Assembly: GCA_019237435.1 (NCBI GenBank)
Contig: JAFAHB010000246.1
Span: 1 to 7,351 of the forward strand
Source: Vulcanimicrobiota bacterium
Lineage (GTDB): Bacteria; Vulcanimicrobiota; Vulcanimicrobiia; Vulcanimicrobiales; Vulcanimicrobiaceae
Length of the DNA: 7,351 nucleotides
Reading direction: 5' to 3'
How positions within the stretch are numbered: the first letter of the stretch is position 1; every line of letters starts with the position of its first letter. This document shows, in pieces, positions 4,799 through 7,351 of the stretch. The translations under genes were made by a program, and so were the position numbers. The notes under the pieces were generated by a model. The model did no database searches and was not told the origin of the DNA. It saw only the letters and a list, made by a program, of their open reading frames with translations.

Positions 4799-6805
4799 GT
4801 GACATTCTTTGCACCGCGAACGCGGTATGCCCAAGTCGTCTTGATCGTTGCGCTGCTCGCTTCGCTCGCGGTCGCGTTCTTTCGCGTTCGGGTGGAGTCG
4901 CATGCCAATCGAGTCGAGCTTGCCATGGATTTCACCGATTTCGACGCGATGGCTCGCTCCTACGATTACAACCCGGCGGCCTTCCTCATTGCGCTGCGCC
5001 GCGCCGGCTTGACGTCGCTCGCCCTAACCGAAGAGCTCGGCAGCAACGTCGGATACGATGGAAAGGCCTACGCGATAACAGGCGCGGCACTCGTGAATCA
5101 GGCGCGCGTCACGCCGATTCTCGATCCGGAGCTGTCGCAGCTCGTTCGTTCTCATCGTGTGGACGCCGGCGCCGTTTACCTGCTTGTTTCGGATGAGGCT
5201 ACGTATCGCCGCTATCGCCGAGCACTGGCGCTGCACTTTTCTTCGCGAAGCGTTCGGGTGTTGCGGGCGAGCAGGCCATGGCTGCTCGAGGCGCGCACGC
5301 AAATCGACTACTTCAATGCGACGGCGCTCGGCATTCCGACCGATCAAATAGAGCTCGCTCGGCGACTCGGTTTGCTCGCCATTCCGCGGCTTCAGAACGA
5401 CGAGCGCTTCGCCGCGCCGCAGATCGACGCGATGTTCGCCGACGTGATTCGTTTCGATCCAAAAGTATCGACGGTGATTTTCTTCGGCTTGAGCAATCAA
5501 GTCCTGGGGTATCCCGACCATTTGCCCGACACGGCCGACGCCTTCAAAGTCCATCCATCCATCAACTTCGGCTCGATCGAAAGCTACGATACGAGCCAAG
5601 TTCAAAAGGGTAACGATACGCTCGCGCGCCTGATTCCTGGACGCACCGTTCGGGTGCAGGCAATCGCGAAGACCGAGCTCGACAAGCTCAAGCTTGACGA
5701 CGTGGTAGGGCGTTATGTCTTGGGCGTACGCGAGCGCAACGTTCGCGTCGTCTATCTGCGACCGTGGCCGCACCAAGACGGCGACCTCTCCATCGAGGCA
5801 ACGAACGTCGAGATGGTCAAGGCCATTGCGCAGGAGCTGCGCGCGGCCGGATTGCGCTTGGGGAGAGCGACGCCCATTCCGCAGTACCACGGCAACAATC
5901 GCGGGCTCGTCGGAGTCGCCGCGCTGGCGGTGCCCTCGATTTTCGTCTTGCTGTTGGATTTCTTTGGCTGGTACCGGCGCCGCATCGCCGTTGCAGCCTA
6001 CGGCGTGACCGTCTTGGTGTACGCCGCGGGGGTACTGGCGCATCACGACGCCGCCGCGCGCTCGGGTATAGCGCTCGCCGGCGCCTTGTTTTTCGCAACC
6101 GCGGCGTTGCTCGTGCTCTTACCGGCGTGGAACGAAGCGCCGGCCGCGAGCTACGGCACGCAGTTCGCGCGCAGCGCCGGATGGATGCTCGCGGCGACCG
6201 GAGTCGCGCTGCTCGGCGCGCTCGTCGTCGTCGGAATCATGAGCTCTCCCTTGGCGATGGAAGAGATCGAGCGCTTTCGGGGCGTACGCCTCGTCCTCGC
6301 ACTGCCGCCCCTCATTGCGCTCGCGCTGGTGCTCTTCGACCGGCGGTTCGACGCCGGCGCCGCACGCGCGCGTGACGTCTTTCTGTCGCCGGTCCTATCC
6401 TATCAGTTGCTCGCGGGCATCGCCATCGTCGCGCTCGGTGCGCTGATGCTGGTTCGAAGCGGAAACGATAGCGACGTTTCGCCGACGTCATTCGAGCTCT
6501 CGCTGCGCCACGTGTTGACGCACGTGCTCAGCGTGCGTCCGCGCTTCAAAGAGTTCCTTATCGGCTTTCCGTGCATGATGCTGCTTCCTGCGCTGCTCCA
6601 ACCCCATCGCCGCGCGATCGGATGGCTGCTGGCCCTGGGCATCGGCGTCGGCGTCGGCGACGTGATCGATACCTTTTCTCACTTGCACACGCCGATCGAG
6701 GTCTCGATTTTACGCGTCGTCAACGGCCTGGTCGTCGGTGCGATCGTCGGGTGCATCTTGATTTGGATCTATCGGCGCTTGCCGATCGCGCGCGTCGCGC
6801 AGTAA
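4799..6805 (+). CDS. DUF5693 family polytopic membrane protein
   Basis: This 668-residue protein resembles the DUF5693 family, proteins of unknown function often encoded directly before csaB. An N-terminal membrane helix (about 11-28) is followed by a large soluble, probably extracytoplasmic domain (about 30-365), then by about nine hydrophobic segments (near 368-388, 396-414, 422-441, 460-480, 495-512, 534-552, 585-600, 606-620 and 637-657). Recognisable family-like segments are the helical region with YNPAAFLIALRRAGLTSLALTEE (split here around residues 57-79), RNVRVVYLRPW (313-323) and VRPRFKEFLIGFP (579-591). The start is GTG 4799: the frame is closed by TGA at 4748-4750 and offers no ATG. 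No Shine-Dalgarno precedes it, but an upstream mini-frame ends in the overlapping GTGA. Its stop overlaps the csaB start (TAATG), so the two products are made together; a role in export or modification of a cell-wall polysaccharide is inferred from this only. Confidence 0.87.
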   Translation: MTFFAPRTRYAQVVLIVALLASLAVAFFRVRVESHANRVELAMDFTDFDAMARSYDYNPAAFLIALRRAGLTSLALTEELGSNVGYDGKAYAITGAALVNQARVTPILDPELSQLVRSHRVDAGAVYLLVSDEATYRRYRRALALHFSSRSVRVLRASRPWLLEARTQIDYFNATALGIPTDQIELARRLGLLAIPRLQNDERFAAPQIDAMFADVIRFDPKVSTVIFFGLSNQVLGYPDHLPDTADAFKVHPSINFGSIESYDTSQVQKGNDTLARLIPGRTVRVQAIAKTELDKLKLDDVVGRYVLGVRERNVRVVYLRPWPHQDGDLSIEATNVEMVKAIAQELRAAGLRLGRATPIPQYHGNNRGLVGVAALAVPSIFVLLLDFFGWYRRRIAVAAYGVTVLVYAAGVLAHHDAAARSGIALAGALFFATAALLVLLPAWNEAPAASYGTQFARSAGWMLAATGVALLGALVVVGIMSSPLAMEEIERFRGVRLVLALPPLIALALVLFDRRFDAGAARARDVFLSPVLSYQLLAGIAIVALGALMLVRSGNDSDVSPTSFELSLRHVLTHVLSVRPRFKEFLIGFPCMMLLPALLQPHRRAIGWLLALGIGVGVGDVIDTFSHLHTPIEVSILRVVNGLVVGAIVGCILIWIYRRLPIARVAQ

Positions 6806-7351
6806 TGCCGCGCGTATTGCTCTGCGGATATTATGGGTTCGGAAACTTCGGTGATGAAGCGTTGCTCGAAGTCATCGTACAGCGGCTGCGCGATCGGTTT
6901 CCGGCGGTGAGTCTCGAGGTACTGTCGGCGACGCCGCAAGCGACGACGGCCGACCATCGCGTCGCTGCGATTCCACGCTGGGACCGGCGCGAGGTCCGCG
7001 CCGCGATCGCGCGAGCAGACCTCGTGCTTTCGGGCGGCGGTGGTTTGCTTCAAAACGCCACGAGCACGCGCAGCCTGCTCTACTACGCTGGAATCGTTCG
7101 CGAAGCGGTTCGCGCGCGGCGCAAGACGATGCTCTTCGCGCAATCAATAGGGCCGCTCGATTTTTGGGGCCGCCTGATCGTTCGAAATTTCTGCAGGGGC
7201 GTCGAACGCGCGACGGTTCGCGACGAGCGCTCCAGGCGGCTCGTCGAAAGCCTGCTCCCCGAAACGCCGGTCGAGAAAACGGCCGACCCGGTCTTTCTCT
7301 ACGGATCAGCCGAAACGGCCGACCTTTCCGGCGAGGGTCTCGGGCCGGAAA
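6805..7351 (+). CDS. csaB: Polysaccharide pyruvyl transferase CsaB, C-terminus cut by the window edge
   Basis: CsaB adds ketal-linked pyruvate, from phosphoenolpyruvate, to cell-wall polysaccharide, which in Bacillus anthracis and others creates the anchor for SLH-domain S-layer proteins. The 182 residues in the window are the N-terminal part of PF04230: GYYGFGNFGDEALL (8-21) is the nucleotide-binding-like Gly-rich turn typical of CsaB, followed by LSGGGGLLQNATSTRSLLYY (75-94), FAQSIGP (111-117), VRDERS (138-143) and TADPVF (159-164). Complete members have about 350-400 residues. The ATG at 6805 shares its A with the TAA stop of DUF5693 and has no Shine-Dalgarno of its own, so translation is coupled. 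The neighbourhood suggests a cell envelope with pyruvylated polysaccharide and SLH proteins; no SLH gene lies in the window. Confidence 0.93.
   Translation, partial: MPRVLLCGYYGFGNFGDEALLEVIVQRLRDRFPAVSLEVLSATPQATTADHRVAAIPRWDRREVRAAIARADLVLSGGGGLLQNATSTRSLLYYAGIVREAVRARRKTMLFAQSIGPLDFWGRLIVRNFCRGVERATVRDERSRRLVESLLPETPVEKTADPVFLYGSAETADLSGEGLGPE

Noticed and set aside
5024..6046. A 340-codon minus-strand open frame opposite DUF5693
   Set aside because: It is the antisense shadow of a well-supported gene; its composition is arginine- and alanine-rich with no domain.
6770..7147. Minus-strand frames of 91 and 124 codons opposite csaB
   Set aside because: They are shadows of the CsaB coding frame, which has clear family motifs.
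1..7351. CRISPR arrays, insertion sequences, prophage or toxin-antitoxin genes
   Set aside because: No direct-repeat arrays, transposase motifs or terminal inverted repeats were seen, and the tRNA has no duplicated 3' end that would mark an integrated element.

Overview
This is a high-GC bacterial chromosomal window (roughly 60% or more by eye) with compact gene packing, GTG and TTG starts and no mobile-element genes. The gene set is mostly core metabolism and envelope functions. A DUF5693 membrane protein is translationally coupled to a CsaB-type polysaccharide pyruvyltransferase. That pairing is known from S-layer/SLH-type envelopes (Firmicutes, Cyanobacteria and, as I recall, uncultured phyla such as Eremiobacterota/WPS-2). 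Together with the GC content and a lipoprotein phosphoesterase, it suggests an environmental bacterium of a poorly cultured phylum. Eremiobacterota is my guess, but the sequence alone does not prove it.

Layout. 1-810 (minus): the N-terminal 270 codons of a secreted lipoprotein phosphoesterase of the phospholipase C / acid phosphatase (AcpA-like) family, cut by the window edge. 853-1809 (plus): Sua5-type L-threonylcarbamoyladenylate synthase (t6A tRNA modification), divergent from the first gene with only 42 bp between start codons. 1853-3187 (plus): exported S41 C-terminal processing peptidase with one PDZ domain and an intact Ser/Lys dyad, 43 bp behind the Sua5 gene and probably in its operon. 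3198-3593 (minus): RsbW/SpoIIAB-like anti-sigma ATPase, convergent with the peptidase, TTG start. The two stop codons form the arms of a small hairpin. 3721-3796 (plus): tRNA-Val(UAC) with encoded CCA. 3817-4593 (plus): ECHDC3-like member of the enoyl-CoA hydratase superfamily that lacks both crotonase catalytic glutamates and starts only 20 nt after the tRNA. 4594-4798: about 200 nt with three consecutive hairpins, the last terminator-like. 4799-6805 (plus): DUF5693 polytopic membrane protein. 6805-7351 (plus): the first 182 codons of CsaB, cut by the window edge.

How the parts relate. The Sua5 and peptidase genes look like one housekeeping operon. The anti-sigma gene stands alone, with no antagonist or sigma factor visible. 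The tRNA and the ECH-like gene are probably on one transcript that tRNA 3' processing would split. DUF5693-CsaB form a coupled pair, presumably for pyruvylation of a cell-wall polysaccharide that anchors S-layer (SLH) proteins; DUF5693 could be the membrane partner (inference). There is no gene-free stretch over 300 bases. The 127-nt gap 3594-3720 holds a short palindrome and presumably the tRNA and anti-sigma promoters, but I could not identify a convincing promoter in it.

I found no clear previously undescribed multi-gene system. The most unusual items are the structured leader before DUF5693-csaB, with a possible chain of overlapping mini-ORFs, and the tRNA-to-mRNA junction in front of the ECH-like gene.
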